From an uncultured Angelakisella sp. (GTDB lineage: Bacteria > Bacillota > Clostridia > Oscillospirales > Ruminococcaceae), in the NCBI GenBank assembly GCA_934524965.1, contig CAKSYU010000004.1, positions 1-64,000 of the forward strand: DNA of 64,000 nt, written 5' to 3'. Shown here piece by piece: positions 33,034 through 43,041 of this stretch. The notes under the pieces are model-generated. The model was not told where the DNA came from. It ran no database searches and saw only the letters and a list, made by a program, of their open reading frames with translations. The translations under genes were made by a program, and so were the position numbers. Numbering within the stretch: position 1 is the first letter of the stretch; each line of letters begins with the position of its first letter.

Positions 33034-34320
33034 ATGAAACTGAATGAAACCAAAAAAGTGGACACCAACCTGTACGAGCTGAATATTACCGTAGATGGTG
33101 AGCAGTATGCCAAGGCACTGGACGCTTCCTTTAAGAAGAATGCCGCCAAGCTCAATATCCCCGGTTTCCGTAAGGGCAAGGCTCCCAAGAGCATCGTTTA
33201 CAAGATGGTAGGCGAGAGCTATTTCTATGAGGACGCCATCAATTCCAGCTATGGCGATGCCTATGAGGAGGCGCTCGAGGAATCCGGTCTGGAAGCGGTC
33301 GCTTACCCAGAGGTGGAGCTGAAGGACGCCGACGGCACCCATTATACTTTCGTCGCCAAGGTCACTGTTAAGCCCGAGGTCACTCTGGGTGAGTACAAGG
33401 GGCTGAAGGTCGAGCGCGAGAGCGACAAGGTGACCGATGCCGATATCGAGAACGAGCTGAACAGCATGGCTGACCGCAATGCCCGCATGGGCGAGGCTCC
33501 CGAGGGCGCCAAGGCGGAGCTGGGCGATACCGCTGTTATCGATTATGAGGGCTTTGTTGGCGATGTCGCCTTTGAGGGCGGCAAGGGCGAGGATCACCCC
33601 CTGTCCCTTGGCTCCGGTCAGTTTATCCCCGGCTTTGAGGAGGGGGTAGTCGGTCATAAGGTCGGCGAGAGCTTTGATGTCAATGTGACCTTCCCCACCG
33701 AGTACCACAGTGAGGAGCTGGCGGGCAAGGACGCCACCTTCAAAGTGACCATCAAGGAGCTGAAGCGCAAGGAGTTGCCCGCTCTGGACGATGAGTTTGC
33801 CAAAGATGTCAGCGAATTCGATACGCTGGAGGAGCTGAAGAAGGACCTGACCGAGAAGATGCAGGCAGAGAAGAAGGATCAGGCAGACAGCAAGATGGAA
33901 AACGACCTGCTGGAGCAGGCTGTTAAGAACATGACCGTGGAGATCCCCACCGTGATGTTCGAGAATAAGGCACAGGATATGGTAGAGGAATTCGGCTACC
34001 GTCTGCAGACCCAGGGCATGAACATGGATATGTACATGAAGTACACCGGCACCACCCCCGAGGCGCTGACCGCCCAGTTCATGCCGCAGGCAGAGGCACA
34101 GGTGCGCACCACTCTGTTGCTGGAGAAGATCGCCGAGGTGGAGAATATCGAGATCACCGAGGACGATGTGAACGGCGAGTATGACCGTATGGTAAAGGAT
34201 TACGGCATGGAGCTGGATAAGGTCAAGGCGATCGTTCCCGTAGAGGAGATCAAGCATCAGCTCACCATTCAAAAGGCGGCGAAGGTCATCACCGACAGCG
34301 CCGAGGTGACGCAGCTTTAA
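33034..34320 (+). CDS. tig: Trigger factor
   Basis: Ribosome-bound chaperone and peptidyl-prolyl isomerase, 428 residues. The ribosome-docking motif FRKGKAP near residue 46 is present (family GFRxGKxP). The FKBP domain spans about 150-245 (GDTAVIDYEGFVGD...GSGQFIPGFEEGVVGHKVGE), then the long helical C-terminal chaperone arms. Head of the classical tig-clpP-clpX-lon order. Acidic and Lys/Glu-rich as expected. Confidence 0.97.
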   Translation: MKLNETKKVDTNLYELNITVDGEQYAKALDASFKKNAAKLNIPGFRKGKAPKSIVYKMVGESYFYEDAINSSYGDAYEEALEESGLEAVAYPEVELKDADGTHYTFVAKVTVKPEVTLGEYKGLKVERESDKVTDADIENELNSMADRNARMGEAPEGAKAELGDTAVIDYEGFVGDVAFEGGKGEDHPLSLGSGQFIPGFEEGVVGHKVGESFDVNVTFPTEYHSEELAGKDATFKVTIKELKRKELPALDDEFAKDVSEFDTLEELKKDLTEKMQAEKKDQADSKMENDLLEQAVKNMTVEIPTVMFENKAQDMVEEFGYRLQTQGMNMDMYMKYTGTTPEALTAQFMPQAEAQVRTTLLLEKIAEVENIEITEDDVNGEYDRMVKDYGMELDKVKAIVPVEEIKHQLTIQKAAKVITDSAEVTQL

Positions 34321-34368
34321 TTTGCAGAATACCTGTGCTACATACCATAAACGGAGGTGTATGAATAA

Positions 34369-34956
34369 ATGAGTTTGGTACCAATGGTAATAGAACAGAC
34401 CAACCGCGGGGAGCGCAGCTATGATATCTTTTCCCGCCTGCTCAATGACCGCATCGTTATGCTCTGTGAAGAGGTGAACGATGCCACAGCCAGTCTGGTG
34501 GTAGCGCAGCTTTTATTCCTGGAGGGTCAGGACCCGGAAAAGGATATCCACCTGTATATCAACAGCCCCGGCGGCTCCATCTCCGCCGGCATGGCGATTT
34601 ATGATACCATGCAGTATATCAAGTGCGATGTTTCCACTATCTGCATCGGCATGGCAGCTTCCATGGGCGCGTTCCTGCTGTGCGCAGGCGCCCCAGGCAA
34701 GCGGCTGGCGCTGCCCAACAGCGAGATCATGATCCATCAGCCGCTGCTGGGCGGGCTGCAGGGGCAAGCGACGGATATCAAGATCCACGCCGACCGCATC
34801 ATCAAGATCAAGGAAAACCTGAACCGCATTATGGCGGAGCGCTGCCATAAGCCGCTGGAGCAGGTAATGCAGGATACCGAGCGGGATAACTTCATGTCCG
34901 CGGAGGAAGCCTGTGCCTATGGTCTTATCGACCGTGTGATCGCCCACAGAGAATAA
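34369..34956 (+). CDS. clpP: ATP-dependent Clp protease proteolytic subunit
   Basis: Serine protease of 195 residues forming tetradecameric chambers with ClpX. Catalytic Ser98 in GMAASMGAF and His123 in [11 protein letters not shown]; Asp of the triad in the [13 protein letters not shown] region near 172. N-terminal segment [20 protein letters not shown] is typical. Located between tig and clpX, 16 bp ahead of clpX. Confidence 0.97.
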   Translation: MSLVPMVIEQTNRGERSYDIFSRLLNDRIVMLCEEVNDATASLVVAQLLFLEGQDPEKDIHLYINSPGGSISAGMAIYDTMQYIKCDVSTICIGMAASMGAFLLCAGAPGKRLALPNSEIMIHQPLLGGLQGQATDIKIHADRIIKIKENLNRIMAERCHKPLEQVMQDTERDNFMSAEEACAYGLIDRVIAHRE

Positions 34957-34972
34957 AAGGAGTCCATGAAGC

Positions 34973-36295
34973 ATGGCAAACGATGAGAACAAAAAAATGA
35001 TGCGCTGCTCCTTTTGCGGCAAAACGCAGGATAGAGTAGCGCGTCTCATCGCCGGACCCGGCGTGTGCATTTGCAACGAGTGTGTAGAGATTTGCCGCGC
35101 CGTGCTGGAAGATGAAGATATTCCCGCCCCCAGAGCCGTGAAGAACGAGCCGCAGGGAGAGGAACTGAATGTCCCGCGCCCCAAGGAGATCAAGGCGTTC
35201 CTTGATGAATATGTCATCGGTCAGGATGCGGCAAAGCGTGCGCTCTCGGTAGCGGTATATAATCACTACAAGCGCATCTGCTGCGGCGACAGTGATGATG
35301 TGGAGCTGGGCAAGAGCAATATTCTGCTGCTGGGTCCCACCGGTGTGGGCAAAACCATGCTGGCGCAGACCCTTGCCAAGGTGCTGGGCGTTCCCTTTGC
35401 GATAGCGGACGCGACCACACTGACCGAAGCTGGTTATGTGGGCGAAGATGTGGAAAATATCCTGCTGCGGCTTTTGCAGGCGGCGGATTTTGATGTGGCA
35501 AAGGCAGAGCGCGGCATCATCTATATCGATGAGATCGATAAGATTGCCCGCAAAAGCGAAAACCCCTCCATTACCCGTGATGTCAGCGGCGAGGGCGTTC
35601 AGCAGGCACTGCTTAAAATTCTGGAGGGAACCGTTTCCAATGTTCCTCCGCAGGGCGGACGCAAGCACCCCCAGCAGGAGTTCATTCAGGTGGATACCTC
35701 CAATATCCTGTTCATCTGCGGTGGCGCGTTTGACGGTCTGGAAAAGATCATCAGCCGCCGTACCGATAAATCCTCGCTGGGCTTCGGCGGTACGGTAAAA
35801 TCCAAAGCCGAGGTGGAGGAGCAGGGTATTTACCGTCAGGTGGAGCCGCATGATCTGGTCAAATACGGTCTGATCCCCGAGTTAGTGGGTCGTATTCCGG
35901 TCATCGCTTCGCTGGATGCGTTGGACGAAGAAGCGCTGGTGCGTATTCTGCGCGAGCCGAAAAACGCGCTCATCAAGCAGTACAAAAAGCTGTTTGAGAT
36001 GGATAATATCCAAATCGACTTTGAAGAAGATGCGCTGCGTGCCATCGCCAGAAAGGCGATAGAGCGCAAGACCGGCGCGCGCGGTCTGCGCGGTATTATG
36101 GAGGAGCTTTTGGGCAGTCTGATGTTCGAAGCCCCCTCCGACGGGACGGTAGCGCATATCGTCGTCACAGCCGATATGGTGAACGGCGTTGGGGACGCCA
36201 TGATCATGCGCGACCCCATGAAACAGCCGACAAGACTGCAGTTGCGGCTGCCCGGCACACCGGCGCAGAAGCGCCGCCGCGGTGCTGTTTCTTAA
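34973..36295 (+). CDS. clpX: ATP-dependent Clp protease ATP-binding subunit ClpX
   Basis: AAA+ unfoldase of 440 residues. Zinc-binding domain at 12-45 (CSFCGK...[10 protein letters not shown]). Walker A GPTGVGKT, Walker [10 protein letters not shown], the pore loop in the GYVGEDVEN region, an IGF-like tripeptide position, and the sensor-2 [11 protein letters not shown]. Delivers tagged proteins to ClpP encoded just upstream. Confidence 0.97.
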   Translation: MANDENKKMMRCSFCGKTQDRVARLIAGPGVCICNECVEICRAVLEDEDIPAPRAVKNEPQGEELNVPRPKEIKAFLDEYVIGQDAAKRALSVAVYNHYKRICCGDSDDVELGKSNILLLGPTGVGKTMLAQTLAKVLGVPFAIADATTLTEAGYVGEDVENILLRLLQAADFDVAKAERGIIYIDEIDKIARKSENPSITRDVSGEGVQQALLKILEGTVSNVPPQGGRKHPQQEFIQVDTSNILFICGGAFDGLEKIISRRTDKSSLGFGGTVKSKAEVEEQGIYRQVEPHDLVKYGLIPELVGRIPVIASLDALDEEALVRILREPKNALIKQYKKLFEMDNIQIDFEEDALRAIARKAIERKTGARGLRGIMEELLGSLMFEAPSDGTVAHIVVTADMVNGVGDAMIMRDPMKQPTRLQLRLPGTPAQKRRRGAVS

Positions 36296-36360
36296 ATGAC
36301 GACCGGCTGCATATCCTTGCTGTAAGGCGGGATACGCGCCGATGGATAATGACATGGATC

Positions 36361-36397
36361 GGGGGCTGTTTGGGATCAATAGATCCCATATAGCCCC
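36361..36397 (+). other. Hairpin between clpX and lon
   Basis: GGGGCT and inner GGGATC pair with GATCCC and AGCCCC around AATA. Only TTGTTC follows, so it is either a weak terminator separating lon from clpPX or an element in the lon leader. Confidence 0.45.
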
Positions 36398-36449
36398 TTG
36401 TTCAATCATCATTTTGTACGAAGAACCATAGTGAAGGGAGGCAAAAGCT

Positions 36450-38873
36450 ATGGAGAAAAACAGGAAAAATACCGATATGGTGCCGGAGCGTGTTCCGGTG
36501 CTGGCGCTGCGGGGGCTGGTTCTATTCCCGCATATGGTGCTGCACTTTGATGTAGGTCGTGAAAAATCGCTGCATGCTTTAAATATGGCGATGAACGGCG
36601 ACCGCAAGATCTTTTTGGTGGCACAGATCGATCAGAATGAAGAAAACCCGTCGATGGACGGTTTGTATAAAGTAGGCACGGTGGCGGAGATCCGCCAAAT
36701 CGTGCGCTCGCAGGGCGAATCGCTGCGGGTACTGGTAGAGGGCTGCTACCGCGGCAAGCTGATGGATATGTTTGAGGAGGAACACGCCTCGGTGGGCGAG
36801 ATCCTGCCGTATCCCGCCGCGGGGCGTATCGCCAACCGTCCGTTCAGCGATGCGCTGGTACGCACGGTGAAGGATCTTTTTGACGAATATGTAAGCCTTG
36901 CGCCCCGTATGCCCAAGGAGATCGTGGATAACATTCTGGATTGTGACGATCCGGCACTGATCGCCGAATACATAGCGGGCAACATTCCCTTTGAGGTGCA
37001 GGATAAGCAGCGTCTGCTGGAGCAGAACAGCACCCGCCGCCGGCTGGAGATCATCGCGCAGCTTTTGGAGGGCGAGAATGAAATTCTGGCGCTGGAAGCG
37101 GATATTCAGGACCGCGTAAAAGAGGCAATGGATAAAAACCAGCGGGACTACTACCTGCGGGAGCAGCTCCGTGTCATCAATGAGGAGCTTGGCGAGGGAG
37201 ACGCCGCCTTTGAGGAGCCCGATGAATTCCGCGAGAAGATAAAAGCGCTGCTGACCACCGAGGAAAACAAGGAAAAGCTGCTGAAAGAGGTCAGCCATCT
37301 GGAGAAAATGCCGCCCAATTCGCAGGAGGCAGCGGTGATTCGCGGCTATCTGGAGACCTGTCTGGAGCTGCCGTGGGGTTGCTATACCAAAGATGTCATC
37401 GATCTCAAGAAAGCGGCAAAGCTGCTGGATAAAGAGCACTACGGTCTGAAGAAGATCAAGGAGCGTGTGCTGGAGGCACTGGCAGTCCGTGCGCTGGCAC
37501 CGGATATCAACGGGCAGATCCTCTGCTTTGTAGGACCTCCCGGCGTGGGCAAGACCTCCATCGTGCGCAGCATTGCGCAGACGATGGGACGCCGTTATGC
37601 CCGCATCGCACTGGGCGGTATCAAAGATGAATCCGAGATAAGAGGTCACCGTAAGACCTATGTAGGCAGTATGCCTGGTCGCATCATCAATGCCATCAAG
37701 CAGGCAGGCAGTGCCAATCCGGTGCTGCTGCTGGACGAGGTGGATAAGCTGAGCAACGATTACCGCGGCGATCCTTCCTCCGCGTTGCTGGAAGTGCTGG
37801 ACGCCGAACAGAACTGCACCTTCCGTGACCACTATATTGAAATGCCGTTTGACCTTTCCCATGTCTTCTTCATTGCCACGGCGAATGACCGCAGTGCCAT
37901 TCCGCCGGCGCTGCTGGACCGTATGGAGGTCATTGAGCTGCCCAGTTACACCCGTGAGGAAAAGTTCCAGATCGCGAAGCGCCACCTGCTGCCCAAGCAG
38001 CGGGAGCGCCACGGGCTGACCGCCCAGCAGATCGCCGTAACAGATGGCGCTATCTATGATCTGATCGACCACTATACCAGAGAAGCCGGCGTGCGTACCC
38101 TGGAGCGCCGCCTTGCCGCGCTGTGCCGCAAGGTAGCCGCCAAGGTAGTGGCAGGGGAAGCAGCCGAAAAAATTACCATTAAGTCGGCGGAACTGCCGGA
38201 TTATCTGGGACCGCGCTACATCACCGAGGACATTGTCCCCAAGGAGGACTGCGTCGGGCTGGTAAACGGTCTGGCATGGACTGCCGTGGGCGGCGAACTG
38301 CTGCAGGTGGAGACTGCGGTGGTGCCCGGTACCGGAAAGACCATCACGACCGGCTCGCTGGGCGATGTGATGAAGGAGTCGGTGGTTGCTGCCATCACCT
38401 ATATCCGCTCGGTAGCGGAGCACTACGAGATCGAAAACACCTTCTACAAGGATAAGGATATCCATATCCACTTCCCCGAGGGCGCGGTGCCCAAGGACGG
38501 TCCCTCTGCCGGAATCACCACCTGTACGGCGCTCATTTCGGCGCTGGGGAACATTCCCGTGCGGCACGATGTGGCAATGACCGGCGAGATCACCCTGCGC
38601 GGCAGAGTGCTTGCCATCGGCGGTCTGCGGGAAAAGAGCATGGCAGCCTATAAGAACGGCATCAAAACCGTTATTATACCGGCGGCAAACGAGCCGGATC
38701 TGGCGGAGATCGACGATGTGGTGAAGAAAGCGGTTCATTTTGTGCCGGTGCATACCATGGAGGAGGTACTGGCACAAGCTTTGGTGCATTTGCCCGATAC
38801 AGCCAAAAAGCGCAGTTACCATGCTGCTGCCGCAGAGCACAAAGAGAACACCTCGGCAGTACTTTGCCGGTAA
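36450..38873 (+). CDS. lon: ATP-dependent protease Lon
   Basis: Cytoplasmic AAA+ serine protease of 807 residues. N-terminal substrate domain (about 10-210, [15 protein letters not shown]), coiled-coil linker, Walker [10 protein letters not shown], Walker [10 protein letters not shown], and a C-terminal protease domain with Ser686 in KDGPSAGIT and Lys729 in [10 protein letters not shown] as the catalytic dyad. Start ATG with GAAGGGAGG. Placed after clpX and before engB, the usual Firmicutes order. Confidence 0.97.
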   Translation: MEKNRKNTDMVPERVPVLALRGLVLFPHMVLHFDVGREKSLHALNMAMNGDRKIFLVAQIDQNEENPSMDGLYKVGTVAEIRQIVRSQGESLRVLVEGCYRGKLMDMFEEEHASVGEILPYPAAGRIANRPFSDALVRTVKDLFDEYVSLAPRMPKEIVDNILDCDDPALIAEYIAGNIPFEVQDKQRLLEQNSTRRRLEIIAQLLEGENEILALEADIQDRVKEAMDKNQRDYYLREQLRVINEELGEGDAAFEEPDEFREKIKALLTTEENKEKLLKEVSHLEKMPPNSQEAAVIRGYLETCLELPWGCYTKDVIDLKKAAKLLDKEHYGLKKIKERVLEALAVRALAPDINGQILCFVGPPGVGKTSIVRSIAQTMGRRYARIALGGIKDESEIRGHRKTYVGSMPGRIINAIKQAGSANPVLLLDEVDKLSNDYRGDPSSALLEVLDAEQNCTFRDHYIEMPFDLSHVFFIATANDRSAIPPALLDRMEVIELPSYTREEKFQIAKRHLLPKQRERHGLTAQQIAVTDGAIYDLIDHYTREAGVRTLERRLAALCRKVAAKVVAGEAAEKITIKSAELPDYLGPRYITEDIVPKEDCVGLVNGLAWTAVGGELLQVETAVVPGTGKTITTGSLGDVMKESVVAAITYIRSVAEHYEIENTFYKDKDIHIHFPEGAVPKDGPSAGITTCTALISALGNIPVRHDVAMTGEITLRGRVLAIGGLREKSMAAYKNGIKTVIIPAANEPDLAEIDDVVKKAVHFVPVHTMEEVLAQALVHLPDTAKKRSYHAAAAEHKENTSAVLCR

Positions 38874-38894
38874 AAAATGGGGGAGGGAAGTACC

Positions 38895-39485
38895 TTGAAC
38901 TTTCATCTGGTGAAATATGAGCTTTCCTGCGGATTGGCCAGTCAATTACCCGAAAGCACCATGCCGGAGGTTGTTTTTGCAGGTCGCAGCAATGTGGGAA
39001 AATCTTCTCTGATCAACAAGGTCTTTAACCAAAAGCAACTTGCGCGGGTCAGCGCAACACCGGGAAAAACTTCGACCATCAATTTTTTCCGGTGCGCAGA
39101 TACGGCGCGCTTCGCTGACCTGCCGGGCTATGGCTATGCCAAGGTGAGCGATAGCGAGCGACGCCGCTGGTCCGGCCTTATCGAGGGGTATTTCCATCAG
39201 GACAGAGATATCCGGCTGGTACTTTCTCTTTTGGATATCCGGCACGCCCCCAGCGCTGATGACTTAACTATGCTTGATTTTCTTATCGACAGCGAGCTGC
39301 CCTTTGCAGTAGTGTTGACTAAGATCGATAAGCTGACCAATAATCAACTGAAAGCTCGAATGCAGGAGATCCGAACGGAGATCCCCTGCGGAGATCAGGT
39401 TACACTCTTTCCCGTCTCCTCCATGAACGGCAGAGGAATTGACGAACTGCGTCAGGTTATTGAGAGCGTAGTGGAAAGCGAATGA
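38895..39485 (+). CDS. engB: Ribosome biogenesis GTP-binding protein YsxC/EngB
   Basis: TRAFAC GTPase of 196 residues needed for 50S maturation. G1 GRSNVGKSS, G2 region ATPGKTSTINFF, G3 DLPGYGYAKV, G4 TKID, G5 SSMNG. The TTG start at 38895 is preferred: it has GGGAGGG seven bases before it, while the ATG 18 bp upstream has no ribosome binding site and would contain it. Ends the tig-clpPX-lon cluster with a clear terminator. Confidence 0.95.
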   Translation: MNFHLVKYELSCGLASQLPESTMPEVVFAGRSNVGKSSLINKVFNQKQLARVSATPGKTSTINFFRCADTARFADLPGYGYAKVSDSERRRWSGLIEGYFHQDRDIRLVLSLLDIRHAPSADDLTMLDFLIDSELPFAVVLTKIDKLTNNQLKARMQEIRTEIPCGDQVTLFPVSSMNGRGIDELRQVIESVVESE

Positions 39486-39502
39486 CTTTACAAAGTAGAA
39501 CG

Positions 39503-39538
39503 GCAGGCGAGACGAGATGTTTCGCCTGCTTTCTTTTT
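39503..39538 (+). terminator. Terminator of engB
   Basis: GCAGGCGA (39503-39510) pairs with TCGCCTGC (39522-39529), followed by TTTCTTTTT. Confidence 0.9.
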
Positions 39539-39641
39539 CGACAAAAGGGGAACAGGGAGCGAGCATCGCAAAATGCTAAGCGTTGCATAAAAAGGGAACC
39601 AATATTTGTTTCATCTGTCACGAAATCACTCGAAAATCTTT

Positions 39642-39675
39642 GACACTCCCTCCGAATAAAACCAGAGGGAGTGTC
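39642..39675 (-). terminator. Probable terminator of the minus-strand six-gene cluster
   Basis: GACACTCCCTC and GAGGGAGTGTC form an 11-bp perfect stem, 30 bp past the last gene of the minus-strand cluster. The minus-side tail is only AAAGATTTTC, so efficiency is uncertain; the plus side has a later T-run. Confidence 0.55.
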
Positions 39676-39705
39676 AAGATGCTTGTTTTTTAAAATGTAG
39701 TGCGC

Positions 39706-40119
39706 TTAAGCTCTTTCCAGCAGAGTGATTCCCATGTTATAGAGCAGACAGCCGTCCTCCATGATGCCAAGTTCAATGAAAGGATCGGTTTCTTCGCCTA
39801 AAAATTCACCGGTAATGCGGCTATCGTAGTAATATTTCCCATTCTCTTCCTTCCATACGGTGCTTTCTACAACAGCATAACCGTCCTCTCGGACGGTGAC
39901 GCCATGCTTGACAGCTTCCGCTTTCATCTCCTCGGGCACGAACATGAGAGTGTTCAAGGTACCATCTTCGGCAATTTCTGTCCGGAATTGTGTAAGCTGG
40001 ACAAGATCTTCATACATCTCGTCGTCCTCAGGCGGCAGATTTTCCGGGGTATAGACTTTTACGCCGTCCGGCGTCGGCATACGCAGCTCTCGAACTTTCC
40101 AGATTCCGCAAATATTCAT
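39706..40119 (-). CDS. Conserved hypothetical protein, possible lipocalin-like fold
   Basis: 137 residues, no signal peptide, acidic. It opens with NICGIWKVRELRMP, a GxW start typical of lipocalin-like beta-barrels, and continues as alternating short strands (ESTVWKEENGKYYYDSRI, TDPFIELGIMEDGCLLYNMG). No catalytic motif recognised. AAGGAGGAAAAAACG precedes the ATG. Last gene of a minus-strand cluster of six. The fold suggestion is tentative. Confidence 0.6.
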   Translation of the reverse strand: MNICGIWKVRELRMPTPDGVKVYTPENLPPEDDEMYEDLVQLTQFRTEIAEDGTLNTLMFVPEEMKAEAVKHGVTVREDGYAVVESTVWKEENGKYYYDSRITGEFLGEETDPFIELGIMEDGCLLYNMGITLLERA

Positions 40120-40181
40120 TCGTTTTTTCCTCCTTCATTACCGCATGCGCCGAAAAGCACATTGCTTTAGCCATGGGTGTG

Positions 40182-40751
40182 TCAAGCCCATGGATCCTCA
40201 GATTTTGGCGTGCGGACACCGGTGAGCAGATACTGCTCCCACAGGAACCACTTACCGTCTGAGCCACGCTGACGCAGCTTGATGGGACGGGGAGAATCGG
40301 CACCTCCGCAGGGGATAAACAGCTTCATGTAGCCTTGCTCCTCACCGGAGACATGGTTGCTCTCAATGGTGATGGAGTACGGCTTTGTAGGGGTGTAGTT
40401 ATTATCCGGGGTGGAACCGGCAAAATAGGTGAACGGTAGATAAGTCTTTCCGTCACGGAAACGGTCGTTCAGAAAAGAAATATCCTGACCATTCAGGGGA
40501 CGAGGACCACGCAGCCAATTGAGCATTTCGGTGCCGATGTTCCGATCTGCCGAATAGGTGCAGAGGGCAAGAACCGTAAGGGCGGCTGTCTGAAAAGGGG
40601 TTTCCAATTTGGCTTCGGGCAGCTTTTGCATTTCGGCAAGGCTTTCCGGCAGGGACTGGAAGGTGAAGGTCTCCCGCTTGTTGCCGATGGATTGGGCGGC
40701 AGCAGTGACTGCCTGCTGGGCTGTGCTTTTCATTCTGTCAAAAATACTCAT
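40182..40751 (-). CDS. Conserved hypothetical protein (DUF6935-like)
   Basis: 189 residues, soluble. An N-terminal amphipathic helix (MSIFDRMKSTAQQAVTAAAQ) is followed by ALTVLALCTYSADRNIGTEM, LRGPRPLNGQDISFLNDRFRDG and a C-terminal beta-rich part with PYSITIES, MKLFIPCGGADSPRPIKLRQ and KWFLWEQYLLTGVRTPK. It resembles a clostridial family I associate with DUF6935; I am not certain of the number. GGAG precedes the ATG. Fifth gene in the minus-strand cluster. Confidence 0.6.
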   Translation of the reverse strand: MSIFDRMKSTAQQAVTAAAQSIGNKRETFTFQSLPESLAEMQKLPEAKLETPFQTAALTVLALCTYSADRNIGTEMLNWLRGPRPLNGQDISFLNDRFRDGKTYLPFTYFAGSTPDNNYTPTKPYSITIESNHVSGEEQGYMKLFIPCGGADSPRPIKLRQRGSDGKWFLWEQYLLTGVRTPKSEDPWA

Positions 40752-40798
40752 GGGTTTGCTCTCCTTTATAAAAAGTTTTTGGGATCATGATGATGGGA

Positions 40799-41710
40799 TT
40801 AGCGGTACTGTGCAGCCAGTTGGCGAAAGGCTCCGACCACCTCAGAACAGGGATTGATGGGAGCGTCAATGGCGCTGCCATCGGTAAAGCCGAAGGTGGT
40901 GTGATATTCGGGTGCGTCATACACAAAAAGGTCGTCCTGCGGTTTTTCGTAGGCTTTTACCCGGCGCAGCAGCCCATCCTCCCGCACAACCTGCAAAATG
41001 GCTGCGGCTTCCTCTCCGGAGATGGGGCAGTCTTCCTTTTCTACCTGCTCATCTATTCCGAAAGAGCACCGGAATGAAAAAAACCAGCCGGATTCGCCCT
41101 CATCGATGGAATAGTGATAACAATCGGTGAAACACGGGTAACTGCCGGAGATGGAAAGCGACCGGATGCTCGCTGCTTCTGCCTCCTCAGCCGCCGTTCC
41201 ATACTGCTCTGCCAGACGGTAGAAAAATGCAGTGAGGTCGTTGCCGATCGACACCTCTCCATCGTATTCGGTGCCGTCCGCAAAGCGCAACAAGGTGGAA
41301 TACATGGTTGCATCTCGCGGTGGGAAAATGCTTGCCAACAGCGGCTTTCGGTAGCTGTGTACCGTATGTGTGAGATCACTTTCCGCAACGATGCGCAGCA
41401 GCTCCTCGACCTCCTCTCCGGTCATGGGCTGATCCTCCAGATCGACATAAAACCGGTCACAGCCGACATAGCAGCGGGTAGAAAAAAACCACACGTCGTT
41501 TTTTTTGATTGCCGAAAAGGAATAGGATTCAGTGCGGCTCATGTGTCCGCAGGAGGTGGAAACTACCGAGAGATCTTCGGCCGGGGGCTCCGGACGGGCG
41601 GAGCAGCCGAACAGCCCCGCCAATACCGTAACAATCGCCAAAAATAACACCGCCTTTCGCAGGACCCGCAGCGGCAGCTGCCCGCCGGCGGGTGGGATTT
41701 TTTCATTCAT
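40799..41710 (-). CDS. Lipoprotein with two tandem copies of an unknown domain
   Basis: 303 residues. Signal peptide with lipobox LFGC (cysteine about residue 36). Two homologous halves follow: about 48-175 (SFSAIKKNDVWFFSTRCYVG, ...MTGEEVEELLRIVAESDL, TLLRFADGTEYDGEV, FYRLAEQYG) and about 185-303 (HYSIDEGESGWFFSFRCSFG, ...ISGEEAAAILQVVREDGL, TFGFTDGSAIDAPI, FRQLAAQYR). The shared order is WFFS.RC...GEE...I...L...F.DG...R.LA.QY. ATG at 41710 has AAGGAGGGG upstream. Function unknown. Confidence 0.7.
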   Translation of the reverse strand: MNEKIPPAGGQLPLRVLRKAVLFLAIVTVLAGLFGCSARPEPPAEDLSVVSTSCGHMSRTESYSFSAIKKNDVWFFSTRCYVGCDRFYVDLEDQPMTGEEVEELLRIVAESDLTHTVHSYRKPLLASIFPPRDATMYSTLLRFADGTEYDGEVSIGNDLTAFFYRLAEQYGTAAEEAEAASIRSLSISGSYPCFTDCYHYSIDEGESGWFFSFRCSFGIDEQVEKEDCPISGEEAAAILQVVREDGLLRRVKAYEKPQDDLFVYDAPEYHTTFGFTDGSAIDAPINPCSEVVGAFRQLAAQYR

Positions 41711-41724
41711 ATTGCTCCCCTCCT

Positions 41725-43029
41725 TTATTGCTTTGGGGATACCAACACCCATTTTGCGTTATTCACCTGCAGGCCGTAGCCGCAGTAGGAGCAGCAATGG
41801 TTCTCATCTGGAATGAAATTGGCACCGCATGACGGACATTCCTTTTCAATGAAAAATGCACCGTCGGTTTTTCTGCGTTCTGGATAGCGAGCTCTCTGCA
41901 GAGTCAGTGTACGCTTCACGCGGTTGGTATAGGGCTTTTTGCCCACGGGGAGGTAGGTTTCGCTGACCTGCACCACAGCGGTAAGCTCGGTGATCTTGCC
42001 GGTATTTCGGACGCTTTTCAATAGAATGGTATCGATACTATGCTCCAAAAGGTTTTCATCGGTGACGTCTCGGTAAAGGGATTCATTGATGCAGGCCCGG
42101 AGATAGTTTTCGGAATACCGTACGATTTTTCCAGCCAGCTTATCCTGCTTATGCTCCTTGCAGGTATTGATGACCACTACCGCTACCCATACAAGGCAGG
42201 CAGCGCCGACACCAGCCGCAAGGGAGATTTCAGTGTCCGGTATGAGGTAGAGGCAGAGGAACATACAAAGATACAAAACCACCGCAGCCGCCAGCAGATA
42301 CAAAAACCGTCGCAGGTTGGTACCGAGCTGCTCATAGATCTCAAAGTCCTCGGTCTGCCAGTCATAAAAATCGCTGCGGATCACAGCGCCGCAGTAAGGG
42401 CAAACCACCTGCTGGGTGTTCAAGTCTACCTCGCCGCCGCAGGACGGACAGCTTACTTTAAGCTGGTTGGCATAATAGCTTTTCTTCTGCCCGGTGCGGT
42501 CAGAGGAGCGAATATGCCGGGACTGTAAAATGCGCAGATAGGCATTTTTGCGGTAGCGCTGATAGACCGGCCGGCCGTCATGCCACGAAATGAGGCGTTC
42601 CAAGGCGGTGGCGTGCAGAATACCCTCGCGCCATTCTCTGCCATCATCGCTCCAATAGGTAAAATCGTTTTTTGGCAGCGGGGTCACATCGGTCAAAAGG
42701 ATCTCCCGGCAGAGCTGCCGTCGTTCCAGTAATTCAAGCTGGCGCAGGGCGCTGCGGCGGAACGCCTTATCCATGCGGGGCGGGAGCAGGGTCTTGTCGG
42801 TTTTGGCGAAGGGCAGCAGCATATCCTCGAAGGCTGTTTTCATCTCCCAGCGCAGGTTGCCCCCCTCCAGCGGGGTGGCACGCGCCGCCAGCAGTCTTGC
42901 CCGCTTTGCCTTTTTGCGGTTTTGGGGCTGCAGCCCGGAAAAATCCGGATCGATGATTTTTTCGCCGATAAAAACCGTGACCAGCAGGGTGACCGCCCCG
43001 GCGATCCACAATGCAGTTGAAAGGCTCAT
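41725..43029 (-). CDS. Membrane protein with two zinc ribbons
   Basis: 434 residues. N-terminal TM (about 5-22), a cytosolic helical and basic region, a first zinc ribbon (CPSCGG...CPYCG, about 194-215), two close TM helices (about 242-262 and 270-287), a domain of about 100 residues rich in strands (KITELTAVVQVSETYLPV), and a second C-terminal zinc ribbon (CPSCGAN...CSYCG, about 396-415). The middle domain may be TIM44-like by context of similar clostridial proteins, but I cannot confirm it. Third gene of the minus-strand cluster, 15 bp upstream of the repeat lipoprotein. Confidence 0.65.
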   Translation of the reverse strand: MSLSTALWIAGAVTLLVTVFIGEKIIDPDFSGLQPQNRKKAKRARLLAARATPLEGGNLRWEMKTAFEDMLLPFAKTDKTLLPPRMDKAFRRSALRQLELLERRQLCREILLTDVTPLPKNDFTYWSDDGREWREGILHATALERLISWHDGRPVYQRYRKNAYLRILQSRHIRSSDRTGQKKSYYANQLKVSCPSCGGEVDLNTQQVVCPYCGAVIRSDFYDWQTEDFEIYEQLGTNLRRFLYLLAAAVVLYLCMFLCLYLIPDTEISLAAGVGAACLVWVAVVVINTCKEHKQDKLAGKIVRYSENYLRACINESLYRDVTDENLLEHSIDTILLKSVRNTGKITELTAVVQVSETYLPVGKKPYTNRVKRTLTLQRARYPERRKTDGAFFIEKECPSCGANFIPDENHCCSYCGYGLQVNNAKWVLVSPKQ

Positions 43030-43041
43030 CTGCTTCCCCCT

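Noticed and set aside
36579..38945. 788-codon open frame on the minus strand opposite lon
   Set aside because: Lon on the plus strand has every catalytic motif; the antisense frame is a composition effect.
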